Of a stretch of 64,000 nucleotides of DNA, positions 54,346 through 62,742 are shown in pieces. A program made the position numbers and the translations under genes. The notes below the pieces were generated by a model that saw only the letters and a program-made list of their open reading frames with translations, was not told the origin of the DNA and ran no database searches. Position 1 is the first letter of the stretch; each line of letters starts with the position of its first letter. This DNA comes from Chitinophaga sp. (GTDB taxonomy: Bacteria; Bacteroidota; Bacteroidia; Chitinophagales; Chitinophagaceae). The stretch is taken from the NCBI RefSeq assembly GCF_019236475.1, contig NZ_JAFAIX010000012.1, positions 1-64,000 of the forward strand. The letters are read 5' to 3'.

Positions 54346-55071
54346 ATGCTTAAGGTTAGAGTATTCAAGGCGATAGAGTATCCTGAAGAGTGCCTGCAGT
54401 ACATTGCAGGGCACAGGAAGGTGCTGGAAGCATATGGTGTAACCAAGGTGACTTCTGCGAACGTTGACTGGATGTACGAGCCTTTTACTTACATTATAAC
54501 CGTTAGTAATGATGACTATACGAAAATGTATGGTGGGTGCAGAATTCAGTTGGCTGGAGGAAGCGTTCCACTCCCGATTGAATCCGCCATCAATACGATG
54601 GATCCAAGAATATTTGATATTGTAAAAAATTTAGCAGCCAGTGGAGGCACCGGTGAGTTCTGTGGGTTATGGAACTCTAGAGAGGTGGCCGGCTGGGGAA
54701 TTGGTAGTATTGTGCTTTTTCGTGTAGTGAATGCCGTATTAAATCAGTTGCCAGTAACTACGTTTCTTGGTTTCTGTGCACAAACTACTTTCCGCAACAG
54801 TATCCGTACCGGATACCAGATTATGACTAATATCGGCAACCAGGGCACCTTCTATTACCCCAAAGAAGACCTCATCGCCACCGCTCTCATTCTGCATGAC
54901 CCACTGGAACTGAAAAGTGCACATCCAGAAGATCGGGAAAGAATGATGAGTTTGCGTAATAACCCTGTACAGACAATGATCGAGAAAGGCCCCAAAGGCG
55001 AAATGCAGGTGGACTACGATTTGCGAATCATGTCTGCAGCCACCAGCGATTTGCCGATGGTAAAACAGTAA
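54346..55071 (+). CDS. GNAT-like (N-acyltransferase-type) protein
   Basis: Probable acyl-CoA-using enzyme; I recognise a GNAT-like pattern but not a named family. The middle part (about 95-165) has the layout of a GNAT core, with GTGEFCGLWNSREVAGWGIG followed by a helix and FLGFCAQTTFRNSIRTGYQI, resembling N-acyl amino acid synthase (FeeM-like) proteins and distantly acyl-homoserine lactone synthases. 241 residues, no membrane segment. First gene of a five-gene run: the next gene, an E1/ThiF-like enzyme, starts 7 bases after it, so the two products probably act together. Confidence 0.55.
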   Translation: MLKVRVFKAIEYPEECLQYIAGHRKVLEAYGVTKVTSANVDWMYEPFTYIITVSNDDYTKMYGGCRIQLAGGSVPLPIESAINTMDPRIFDIVKNLAASGGTGEFCGLWNSREVAGWGIGSIVLFRVVNAVLNQLPVTTFLGFCAQTTFRNSIRTGYQIMTNIGNQGTFYYPKEDLIATALILHDPLELKSAHPEDRERMMSLRNNPVQTMIEKGPKGEMQVDYDLRIMSAATSDLPMVKQ

Positions 55072-55078
55072 TAAAATC

Positions 55079-56197
55079 ATGAGCACAACTTTAGCACAGG
55101 CTTTAACAGCAGGCTGCCGGAGACGAAACGACAGACAGGTAGAATTTTTTCGCTTACAAGACCCCAACCAGTCGGCCGGACTGGCATCTCTCTTAAAACA
55201 ACATCCTGAAATACAGGTATTTGATGAATTACCGGCGCAACTTGCCGAACTGATCAAACTTCGACATCCAACAGAACGATTGACAGATGCAGACATCCAA
55301 ACTAAAGTAACGGACCATTTGGGAAATACTCCTTCCGAAAATTATGGGGTATGGGTATATTATCCTTGGGCTGCCAGATTAGTACATATTTTGGATGAGG
55401 TTGAGTTCATTGAATTACGCACTAGCCGTAACCTACAGAAGATTACTCTTGCTGAACGGGAATTACTCCGTCAGAAAAAAATAGGCGTAATTGGGTTGTC
55501 TGTAGGGCAGTCGGTGGCACTAACCTTAGCGATTGAACGACTTTGTGGGGAATTGCGCATAGCGGATTTCGACAGATTGGATCTAAGTAATATGAACCGC
55601 ATCCGGACAGGCGTCCACAATGTGGGGATTTTGAAAACCGTTATTGTAGCGCGGGAAATTGCGGAAATTGATCCATTTTTGCGTGTAATCTGCTTCGATG
55701 AGGGCATCACCGATGATAATATAGACCAATTCTTGACGGAAGGTGGAAAACTGGACATACTGGTAGAGGAATGCGATGGCCTGGATATCAAGATACTGGC
55801 TCGTCAGCACGCACGAGCACTCCAGATACCGGTATTAATGGACACCAGCGACAGAGGTATGGTAGATGTAGAAAGATTTGATCTACATCCCGATTTACCT
55901 ATCTTGCATGGAAGAGTACCAGTAACGCTTACCCCTGCAGATGTGAGAACCATGCAGGGACCAGCAAGAATGGCACTTGTAGATAGTATTGTCAATTTCA
56001 GCGCGTTATCGGCCAAAATGCAACTTTCCCTCCAGGAAATAGGTAAGACTATTACTACCTGGCCTCAGCTCGCATCTGCGGTTATGCTGGGAGGTGCGGC
56101 GATTGGACATGTGTGTCGGGAATTATGTTTGGGTGGCCATATTGAATCAGGCAGATACTACGTAGACCTGGAACAAATTTTCAAACCAACAAAGTGA
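55079..56197 (+). CDS. E1/ThiF-like adenylyltransferase (Rv1355c-like, no nitroreductase domain)
   Basis: A 110-residue N-terminal region precedes a Rossmann ThiF/UBA-type domain. The nucleotide loop is IGVIGLSVGQSVA, the acidic ADFDRLDLSNMNRI (D163, D165) equals the DxDxVxxSNLNRQ signature of E1 enzymes, and a cysteine lies at VEECDGLD. Zinc CxxC pairs are absent. Related Rv1355c proteins carry a nitroreductase domain after ThiF; here the chain ends at residue 372, soon after the E1 core. It may adenylate the carboxyl end of a small molecule or peptide. Only 7 bases after the GNAT-like gene and 14 before the kinase. Confidence 0.75.
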   Translation: MSTTLAQALTAGCRRRNDRQVEFFRLQDPNQSAGLASLLKQHPEIQVFDELPAQLAELIKLRHPTERLTDADIQTKVTDHLGNTPSENYGVWVYYPWAARLVHILDEVEFIELRTSRNLQKITLAERELLRQKKIGVIGLSVGQSVALTLAIERLCGELRIADFDRLDLSNMNRIRTGVHNVGILKTVIVAREIAEIDPFLRVICFDEGITDDNIDQFLTEGGKLDILVEECDGLDIKILARQHARALQIPVLMDTSDRGMVDVERFDLHPDLPILHGRVPVTLTPADVRTMQGPARMALVDSIVNFSALSAKMQLSLQEIGKTITTWPQLASAVMLGGAAIGHVCRELCLGGHIESGRYYVDLEQIFKPTK

Positions 56198-56211
56198 CCT
56201 CTATTTAAACA

Positions 56212-58383
56212 ATGCAACACCTGATCCAACCGGTACATAAGAAAATCGTATATCTGTTACTGTTAGTAACATTTTTTCATTTACCAGCTTGGGCAGATAC
56301 TATCACTATTTCAAATCATTCTCCCATGCAACTGGCCGAATACGGCCAGTTGGAATATTTTCTGGACCCCACTGGTAAGGCCGACTTCAAAGAAATCCTT
56401 CACCAGGGCAACTTCCAGAAACTGCAAAAACAGATTCCTAACTTCGGCCTTACAAAAGATGCCATCTGGCTTCGATTTACCGTCGCCAATAAAACCGGGG
56501 AAAATGGGCTGCTCTTTAATGTCACCTACCCTATCCTCGACCTGATTGATCTTTATTACCCTGATGAAAAAGGATATTTCCAGATGATTCCAGGCGGAGA
56601 GCTACGCCCATGGGAAAAAAGACCTGTCTCGCATCAAAACTTCGTTTACAACATCAGGATACCTAACGGGACCGCACAAACGTTCTATTTCCGGATTCAG
56701 AGCAGGGAAGCGATATTAGTACCTATTTACATTGGAACACCCCGCGAAATTTATAACAAACTGTACAATGATGATCTGCTGCTTTCTATTTACATCGGCA
56801 TCATCCTAGTCATGATCTTCTATAATACCTTCATCTTCTTCTCAGTAAAGGACTGGAGTTACTTCTATTATATCATATACATCGCATTTGTAGGATTGGC
56901 GCAGATATGTCTCCATGGCTTCGGCTATCGTTTCTTCTGGCACGATAACATGTTCATTACAGAACAGAGCGTCTTATGGGCAGGGGCATTGTCTGGCATT
57001 TCGGTATTGGTGTTTGTGCAAAACTTCCTCCACGTAAAGGAGAAAGCGCCTTGGGCGTATCGGATATTTACCTTGTTTATCGTGGTATATTCCAGCACCT
57101 TAGTACTCAGCCTGCTGGGCTATTTCTCCATAGCTTATGCATTGATAGATTTTCTGGCGATTACCGGAGTAAGCTTCATCTTACTGTTTGCCGTATCACA
57201 AGCATTCCGACATTCCAAGCCAGCCAGAATTTTTGTACTGGCATGGACGATTTTCATCATAGCTGTTATCGTCTTTGTATTGAAAGATGTAGGCATCATC
57301 CCGTATAATATCTTTACCAGCCATATTCTGGTAATCGGATCGGGTATGGAAGTCGTACTGCTGTCCTTTGCGCTGGCAGATAAGATCAATACCTTCAAGG
57401 CCGAAAAAGAAGCCTCTCAGGCATTGGCGCTGCAGATATCCAAAGAGAACGAGCAACTGGTAAGGGAACAGAATATTATCTTGGAAGCCAAAGTGCAGGA
57501 AAGAACAGAAGAATTACAGAACAGTAACAAGGATCTGAATATAGCGTTGACCGATCTGAAAGATGCACAGACCCGCCTGGTGGAAAAGGAGAAAATGGCT
57601 TCTTTGGGTCAACTGACAGCGGGTATTGCACATGAAATCAACAACCCGATCAACTTTGTTACTTCCAATATCAAGCCCTTAAAGCTGGATATAGCAGACC
57701 TTCGAACCGTGCTCAATAAATATGAAGCCCTGGCGGAAGCGCCAGATATGAAAGGGGAACTGGCTAATATTGAACAATTCAAGCAGGAAATTGATATAGA
57801 TTATATACACGAAGAAATTTCTTCCCTCATCAAAGGCATTGAAGATGGCGCCGCCAGAACTGCTGAAATTGTGAAAGGGTTACGCACATTCAGTCGCCTG
57901 GATGAGAGCGATGTGAAATCGATCGATATCCATGAAGGATTGGATTCTACATTGGTGCTGTTGAGAAATGGTATACCACCTAACGTGAATATTATCAAGC
58001 ATTATTCAGAGTTGCCGAAAATTGAATGCTATGCAGGCAAGGTCAACCAGGTATTTATGAATATCCTGAGCAATTCTCTGAATGCGATCAAGAGCAAGAA
58101 GGAACAACATAATGAATCAATTACCATTTCAACCAGAAGAGAAGATCCATACGTTGTAATTACTATCCATGATACCGGCATCGGAATGACTGCCGAAGTA
58201 AAAGAAAAAATATTTGACCCGTTTTTTACTACAAAGGATGTGGGAGAAGGTACCGGTCTGGGACTTTCAATAGTCTTCAGCATCATTGAAAAACATCGGG
58301 GTAAAATTATTGTTAATTCAGCACCGGGAGAGGGTGCAGAATTTATTATATATTTACCTCTGGACCTTTCCAGTCACCTGTAG
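56212..58383 (+). CDS. 7TMR-DISM sensor histidine kinase
   Basis: Signal peptide to about residue 28, then a periplasmic 7TMR-DISM extracellular domain 2 (about 35-180; DAIWLRFTVANKTGENGLLF). Seven transmembrane helices follow (about 185-395), then a coiled coil and a HisKA domain with H474 in LTAGIAHEINNPINFV. The HATPase has HDTGIGMTAEVKEKIFDPFFTTK and GTGLGLSIV. 723 residues. The periplasmic fold binds small ligands, often carbohydrates, in this family. In an operon with two possible biosynthetic enzymes upstream and two receiver proteins downstream. Confidence 0.92.
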   Translation: MQHLIQPVHKKIVYLLLLVTFFHLPAWADTITISNHSPMQLAEYGQLEYFLDPTGKADFKEILHQGNFQKLQKQIPNFGLTKDAIWLRFTVANKTGENGLLFNVTYPILDLIDLYYPDEKGYFQMIPGGELRPWEKRPVSHQNFVYNIRIPNGTAQTFYFRIQSREAILVPIYIGTPREIYNKLYNDDLLLSIYIGIILVMIFYNTFIFFSVKDWSYFYYIIYIAFVGLAQICLHGFGYRFFWHDNMFITEQSVLWAGALSGISVLVFVQNFLHVKEKAPWAYRIFTLFIVVYSSTLVLSLLGYFSIAYALIDFLAITGVSFILLFAVSQAFRHSKPARIFVLAWTIFIIAVIVFVLKDVGIIPYNIFTSHILVIGSGMEVVLLSFALADKINTFKAEKEASQALALQISKENEQLVREQNIILEAKVQERTEELQNSNKDLNIALTDLKDAQTRLVEKEKMASLGQLTAGIAHEINNPINFVTSNIKPLKLDIADLRTVLNKYEALAEAPDMKGELANIEQFKQEIDIDYIHEEISSLIKGIEDGAARTAEIVKGLRTFSRLDESDVKSIDIHEGLDSTLVLLRNGIPPNVNIIKHYSELPKIECYAGKVNQVFMNILSNSLNAIKSKKEQHNESITISTRREDPYVVITIHDTGIGMTAEVKEKIFDPFFTTKDVGEGTGLGLSIVFSIIEKHRGKIIVNSAPGEGAEFIIYLPLDLSSHL

Positions 58384-58405
58384 TATTTAACCATAACTAC
58401 CATTG

Positions 58406-59503
58406 ATGAAAGAGAACCGCATAAGAATACTTTACATTGATGATGAAATCCATAACTTGAATGCCTTTAAGGCGAGTTTCAGAAGGAGTTATGAGATTTA
58501 CACCGCCACCTCTGCACAGGAAGGAAAGCAGCTCCTGAAGGAAATAATGGTGCATATCATTATTGCAGACCAAAAGATGCCCGTTTCCACCGGGGTAGAA
58601 TTCTTCAATGAAATCAAGGATGTGCTCCCTGATCCGATTCGTATTCTCCTGACTGGTTATACTGATGTGGATGATATCATTGATGCCATCAACAAAGGCC
58701 ATATCTTTTCTTACATTAAGAAACCTTGGGATGAGCATGAGCTGCATAGAACCATCAATAACGCCTACGAAATATATTCCACTCGCCGTCAGTTGAAAGA
58801 GAAGATTGCTGAACTGGAAAAAACCAATGATGAACTAAATAGGTTCATTTATTCCACGTCTCACGACCTTCGTTCTCCGTTAATGTCTGTGTTGGGCATT
58901 ATCAACCTCTCTCGGCTGGATAACAGTGTAGTAGATCCTAACGGCTATATGAACATGGTGGAAAGCTGTGTGCTGAAGCTAGATGGGTTTATTCAAAAGA
59001 TCATTGAATACTACCGAAATTCCAGACTGGAGATTGAATATGAAAAGATAGATTTCAACAACCTGTTGAACGATTGCATTACCGTATTCCAGCCACAGAA
59101 CACGGATATTCGTTTCCAGACGCTGGTAGACCAGGAATTGGAGTTCCGGGGAGATACTTTCCGTATCAGTGTTATCCTGAACAATCTGATTTCCAATGCT
59201 GTTAAATATCAAAAACCGGACGAAAGCAATCCTATGGTACATTTGTCCGTGAAAGTAGAGCCCCATAAAGCGACTATTTGTATACGTGACAACGGTATCG
59301 GCATATTAAGCGAGCATTTGAATAATATCTTCAAGATGTTCTTCCGTTCGAAGAATAATAATAAACCAGGAAGCGGTATTGGCCTTTATATTGTAAAGGA
59401 AGCACTGAATAAAATCGGCGGCACAATCAACGTCGAATCCAAATATGGTGAAGGCACTCAATTTGAAATAACTATTCCTAACAGAAATGAATTCGATACC
59501 TGA
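58406..59503 (+). CDS. response regulator-histidine kinase hybrid (REC-HisKA-HATPase)
   Basis: Receiver domain (1-120) with D55 in IIADQKMP, then a short coiled coil, HisKA with H153 in STSHDLRSPLMSV and HATPase (DNGIGILSEHLNNIFKMFFRS, GSGIGLYIVKEAL). It is soluble: no membrane helix, 365 residues. The layout suits a phosphorelay step that receives phosphate from the 7TMR-DISM kinase (22 bases upstream) and passes it to the response regulator. ATG at 58406 preferred; a TTG one codon earlier exists. Its receiver is a close paralogue of the protein at 9637. Confidence 0.9.
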   Translation: MKENRIRILYIDDEIHNLNAFKASFRRSYEIYTATSAQEGKQLLKEIMVHIIIADQKMPVSTGVEFFNEIKDVLPDPIRILLTGYTDVDDIIDAINKGHIFSYIKKPWDEHELHRTINNAYEIYSTRRQLKEKIAELEKTNDELNRFIYSTSHDLRSPLMSVLGIINLSRLDNSVVDPNGYMNMVESCVLKLDGFIQKIIEYYRNSRLEIEYEKIDFNNLLNDCITVFQPQNTDIRFQTLVDQELEFRGDTFRISVILNNLISNAVKYQKPDESNPMVHLSVKVEPHKATICIRDNGIGILSEHLNNIFKMFFRSKNNNKPGSGIGLYIVKEALNKIGGTINVESKYGEGTQFEITIPNRNEFDT

Positions 59504-59906
59504 TCTGAGAGTCATATTAATCGATGATAATGAAATAGACCTGATGCTGCATGAAAAATTAATCACCTTTCAGCAGATCAGCAGGACTGTATTGTCATTT
59601 CTGAATCCCAACAAGGCGCTGGAATTCCTTTCCAGTAATATTTCCCTGCCACGTATCCCTCCGACTGTCATACTGCTTGATATCCAGATGCCAGAGATGG
59701 ACGGCTTTGAATTTCTGCAGGCATTTGATAGCTATCCGCAGAAGATTAAATCACAGTGTCATATCATCATGGTATCGTCTACACTGGATTATGGGGATAT
59801 TACGCGTACAAATGCCAATCCACTAGTAGTAAAATTACTCCGTAAACCTTTACTGCTAAAGGAATTGAGAGAAACCGTAGAGGGAATTTTTAAAGATTTT
59901 GTCTAA
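59487..59906 (+). CDS. single-domain response regulator
   Basis: 139-residue CheY-like receiver: acidic pair in LIDDNEID, phosphorylation site D65 (LLDIQMPEMDG) and the conserved lysine in LRKPL. No output domain, so it probably acts by protein binding or as a phosphate carrier. The start overlaps the upstream kinase gene by 17 bases, which indicates translational coupling and that the two partners belong together. This is the last gene of the operon; a tRNA-Ala promoter begins 5 bases after its stop. Confidence 0.9.
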   Translation: MNSIPDLRVILIDDNEIDLMLHEKLITFQQISRTVLSFLNPNKALEFLSSNISLPRIPPTVILLDIQMPEMDGFEFLQAFDSYPQKIKSQCHIIMVSSTLDYGDITRTNANPLVVKLLRKPLLLKELRETVEGIFKDFV

Positions 59907-59910
59907 AATG

Positions 59911-59940
59911 TTTGGATTTCCAGGAAAAAATATATTTTTG
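59911..59940 (+). promoter_or_regulatory. promoter of tRNA-Ala
   Basis: TTTG (59911-59914), 18 bases, TATTTTTG (59933-59940); transcription would start about 25 bases before the tRNA. Confidence 0.75.
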
Positions 59941-59972
59941 CATCCCGCAAGGGAATAAAGATTTCCTGCAAT

Positions 59973-60045
59973 GGGGGATTAGCTCATCTGGTAGAGCGCA
60001 AGCATGGCATGTTTGAGGTGAGCGGTTCGAGCCCGCTATCCTCCA
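59973..60045 (+). tRNA. tRNA-Ala (GGC)
   Basis: 73-base cloverleaf: acceptor GGGGGAT/ATCCTCC, D arm GCTC/GAGC, anticodon stem CAAGC/GTTTG around loop ATGGCAT (anticodon GGC), T arm AGCGG-TTCGAGC-CCGCT. CCA is not encoded (CCC follows the discriminator A). Confidence 0.95.
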
Positions 60046-60054
60046 CCCAATAAG

Positions 60055-60082
60055 AGGTCCGGACAATCCGGACCTTTTTTAT
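60055..60082 (+). terminator. Rho-independent terminator of tRNA-Ala
   Basis: Stem AGGTCCGGA / TCCGGACCT with loop CAA (60055-60063 with 60067-60075) followed by six Ts. Confidence 0.9.
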
Positions 60083-60209
60083 TTTACCCACTTTTACCTT
60101 CCATCATCTCCCTGATTACTTTCCAGCAGTAATTTCTAAAAGAAAGATTTTTTATCCCCATAGATGAGTTTAAAAGTTCCATAGTAACTTTAGGATTAAA
60201 TGTTGAACT

Positions 60210-60794
60210 ATGGAACCCACGTTCTTCTCTACAGCCAAGGAATTCCGCAAATGGCTGGAAAAGAATCACGAAAAAGAAAAGGAACTGTTGGTAGGTTTCT
60301 ATAAGGTTGGTAGTGGTAAACCCAGCATGACCTGGTCCGAATCTGTTGACCAGGCTATCTGTTTTGGCTGGATTGATGCCGTTAGAAAATCACGGGATGA
60401 ACACAGTTATACCATTCGTTTTACACATCGTAAAGTAGGAAGTATCTGGAGTGCTATTAATATTAAGAAAGTCGAAACCCTCCAGGAACAGGGACTAATG
60501 CATCCCGCAGGCCTGGCCATCTTCCAAAAACGTCAGGAACATAAATCCAAAGTTTACTCCTTCGAACAGGATAAGGCCAATATTAAATTAGATCCTGCCA
60601 GTGAAAAGCTGTTCAAAGCCAATAAAGTTGCATGGAAATTTTTTAGTAATCTCGCCCCCTCCTATCAGCGCGTTACCATCTGGCATATCATCAGTGCCAA
60701 ACAAGAGGTTACCCGCCAGAAGCGGCTACAGGAGGCCATCGCCTTCAGCGAGAAAGGAATTAAATTGGATTATTTCAGCAAGAAAAAAGCCTGA
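60210..60794 (+). CDS. YdeI/OmdA family protein
   Basis: Matches the YdeI/OmpD-associated (OmdA) family, small cytoplasmic proteins linked to resistance against antimicrobial peptides; mechanism unknown. Conserved features are FRKWLEKNHEKEKELLVGFYK, the segment SMTWSESVDQAICFGWIDAVRK and FTHRKVGSIWSAINIKKVETL, with a basic C-terminus. 194 residues, no signal peptide. Its stop codon lies in the stem of the terminator at 60783-60807. Alone between tRNA-Ala and the convergent VOC gene. Confidence 0.85.
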   Translation: MEPTFFSTAKEFRKWLEKNHEKEKELLVGFYKVGSGKPSMTWSESVDQAICFGWIDAVRKSRDEHSYTIRFTHRKVGSIWSAINIKKVETLQEQGLMHPAGLAIFQKRQEHKSKVYSFEQDKANIKLDPASEKLFKANKVAWKFFSNLAPSYQRVTIWHIISAKQEVTRQKRLQEAIAFSEKGIKLDYFSKKKA

Positions 60795-60807
60795 CGATTG
60801 TCAGGCT
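60783..60807 (-). terminator. hairpin terminator overlapping the YdeI stop codon
   Basis: Stem AGCCTGAC / GTCAGGCT with loop GATT (60788-60795 with 60800-60807). On the minus strand T6 follows, so it serves the VOC gene ending at 60833; on the plus strand the T-run is weak. Confidence 0.7.
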
Positions 60808-60832
60808 CATTATTTTAATATAGGCATTACCG

Positions 60833-61252
60833 TTATTTCTGCATTGGCTTATCCACATTAATCATCCAGTTGAAACCATACTTGTCTGTCAACATACCAA
60901 AACGTTTTGCCCAGAAAGTTTCACCTAATGGCATGGTTACTTTTCCACCATCAGCGAGTCCGTTAAAGTATTTTTCTGCTTCATCAACATCAGTGGAACT
61001 GAGTGTCAAGCTAACATTGGAGCCAGTGACAACGGGAGCCCCGTTCATCACATCACTAGACATCAGTCTCAGATCACCATTCTGCAACATAGCGTGCATT
61101 ACCTGGTTATGAAACTCTTCCGGCATCTGGTCCTTCATAGGAGAGTCTTTCACAGACATAATATGAAGTTCGCCACCCATGATGCCCTTATAGAAATTCA
61201 TGGCTTCGGCACAATTGCCGTTAAATGTGAGATACGCATTAAGAACTGACAT
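60833..61252 (-). CDS. VOC family protein (PhnB-like)
   Basis: 139-residue vicinal-oxygen-chelate protein of the PhnB/YjdN type: LNAYLTFNGNCAEAMNFYKGIMGGEL at the N-terminus, then the second half with KVTMPLGETFWAKRFGMLTDKYGFNWMIN, which is the family signature. No metal-binding glyoxalase activity is established for PhnB-like members. Simple single gene with its own terminator and no obvious partner; the ROK regulator stop lies 64 bases upstream on the same strand. Confidence 0.88.
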   Translation of the reverse strand: MSVLNAYLTFNGNCAEAMNFYKGIMGGELHIMSVKDSPMKDQMPEEFHNQVMHAMLQNGDLRLMSSDVMNGAPVVTGSNVSLTLSSTDVDEAEKYFNGLADGGKVTMPLGETFWAKRFGMLTDKYGFNWMINVDKPMQK

Positions 61253-61315
61253 AACAATTAAATTTAGGATTACAGGATGGAAACTAAAGTTACCGAAAAA
61301 CCCAATCCGTTCATG

Positions 61316-62539
61316 TTAACTTATCAAGACTTTATTACGCACTAACAAGCAAGCACCAATGATTCCAGCTCGTTCTCCGAGGCGGGAAATCTTCAGCCTG
61401 GTATCGTTGTTGACCAAACTCAGAGAATATTTATTAATCGCACTTTTAATCGGCAACCGGATGTAATCCTCTGTAGCAGCGAGACTACCACCCAGGATCA
61501 CCAATTCAGGGTTGAAGATGTTGATGAGCAAGGCTATCCCACGGCCCAGGTTTTCACCAATCTTAGCTATCAGTTCAATGGCCAATACATCATCATGATT
61601 GGCCGCATGAATGATATCTTGCAGACCTATTTCTGAAGGCTGCATATTTCGGCGACTAAGCAATGAAGAGGATCCTTCGTCCAGTTTCTGTCGGAACATA
61701 CGTACCAATGCCCATCCGGAAGCCTCTGTTTCCAGGCAGCCTTTTTTCCCGCAATGACAGATGATTTCATTATCAAACAAAGGTATGTGACCAAACTCCC
61801 CAGAATAACCAGATTTACCGTAATAGAGCTTGCCATCAATCAATACGCCCATACCTATGCCATGATCCAGATTTAGGAATAATACATTCTTCTCGCCATG
61901 AACAGAATCGGAACAAAACTCCCCATACGCCATCGATCGCGAATCATTCTCCAGGAACACGCGAATACCCACTTTCGATTCAATGATCTTGCTCAACGGC
62001 TCCTCATCAAAGTGGAAGAAACTATAGCTGTAACCTGTGGCATAATTGATACGGCCGCTCAGGTTAATCCCTATCCCCAATATCTTTTCTCTCGGTACCG
62101 GTAAATCAGTGATGAACTGATTTATATGCTGACAGAGTTGTTCTAGTGATTCCTTGTTGTTATCCAGCTTATAAGGCAGATTTTCAACAGTACTAATAAG
62201 GTTTTTCTGTAGATCGGATAGCCCTAGGTTCAGGTGGTTCTGTTTAATATCTACGCCAATAAAAAAAGCAGAATCCGGCACCAGACCATATAGATTAGGT
62301 TTTCTTCCACCTGTTGATTCCACTTTTCCATAATCTTTTACCAGTCCGTCCTGAATAAGATCGTTCAGCAGGGTGGTTACTTTGGGGGCGCTGAGGTTAA
62401 GCTCCTTGCACATATCAGCAATAGTAGCATTGCCGATATTGGCAAAATAGGCCAGGGCAGCCTTTTTTAGGTTGATGTTCTTGTACGCTACTCCGGTGAC
62501 ATTTTCACTGTTTAGCTCTTCAAAGAATGTTTTAGACAT
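61316..62539 (-). CDS. ROK family transcriptional regulator
   Basis: NagC/Mlc-type regulator. An N-terminal winged helix-turn-helix (about 25-80: ANIGNATIADMCKELNLSAPKVTTLLNDLIQDGLV) precedes a ROK sugar-kinase-like domain with DxGxG-type loops and the zinc-binding signature HCGKKGCLETEASG. Sugars or sugar phosphates are typical effectors. 407 residues from the ATG at 62539; a TTG 12 codons upstream (62575) is possible. It is divergent from an FAD oxidoreductase gene, with two palindromes between them that fit regulator binding sites. Confidence 0.88.
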   Translation of the reverse strand: MSKTFFEELNSENVTGVAYKNINLKKAALAYFANIGNATIADMCKELNLSAPKVTTLLNDLIQDGLVKDYGKVESTGGRKPNLYGLVPDSAFFIGVDIKQNHLNLGLSDLQKNLISTVENLPYKLDNNKESLEQLCQHINQFITDLPVPREKILGIGINLSGRINYATGYSYSFFHFDEEPLSKIIESKVGIRVFLENDSRSMAYGEFCSDSVHGEKNVLFLNLDHGIGMGVLIDGKLYYGKSGYSGEFGHIPLFDNEIICHCGKKGCLETEASGWALVRMFRQKLDEGSSSLLSRRNMQPSEIGLQDIIHAANHDDVLAIELIAKIGENLGRGIALLINIFNPELVILGGSLAATEDYIRLPIKSAINKYSLSLVNNDTRLKISRLGERAGIIGACLLVRNKVLIS

Positions 62540-62633
62540 AACCGGTTGATTGCTTTTGCGAATTTTATGATCCAATTTAAGCCCCTGAATTTTAATTTTT
62601 ATTAAAAAATATACGGCAAAAATCTAATAATTA

Positions 62634-62666
62634 ATGAAAATTTCATCTTTTTGAAAATTATTTTCA
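62634..62666. promoter_or_regulatory. candidate ROK operators, two palindromes
   Basis: ATGAAA-A-TTTCAT (62634-62646) and TGAAAAT-T-ATTTTCA (62652-62666) are perfect palindromes with centres 19 bases apart, in the 203-base A/T-rich region between the divergent ROK regulator and the FAD oxidoreductase. Both share the half-site TGAAA. Confidence 0.5.
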
Positions 62667-62742
62667 CAATTACCGTTAATAAAAAAATTATATTAAGTAG
62701 TTTCTATAGTTTTTAAATTTATTTATTTACTTTAGTTCTACT

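Noticed and set aside
54346-55071. classic LuxI acyl-homoserine lactone synthase
   Set aside because: The GNAT-like layout is visible but the conserved LuxI-type N-terminal residues are not; no LuxR regulator lies nearby.
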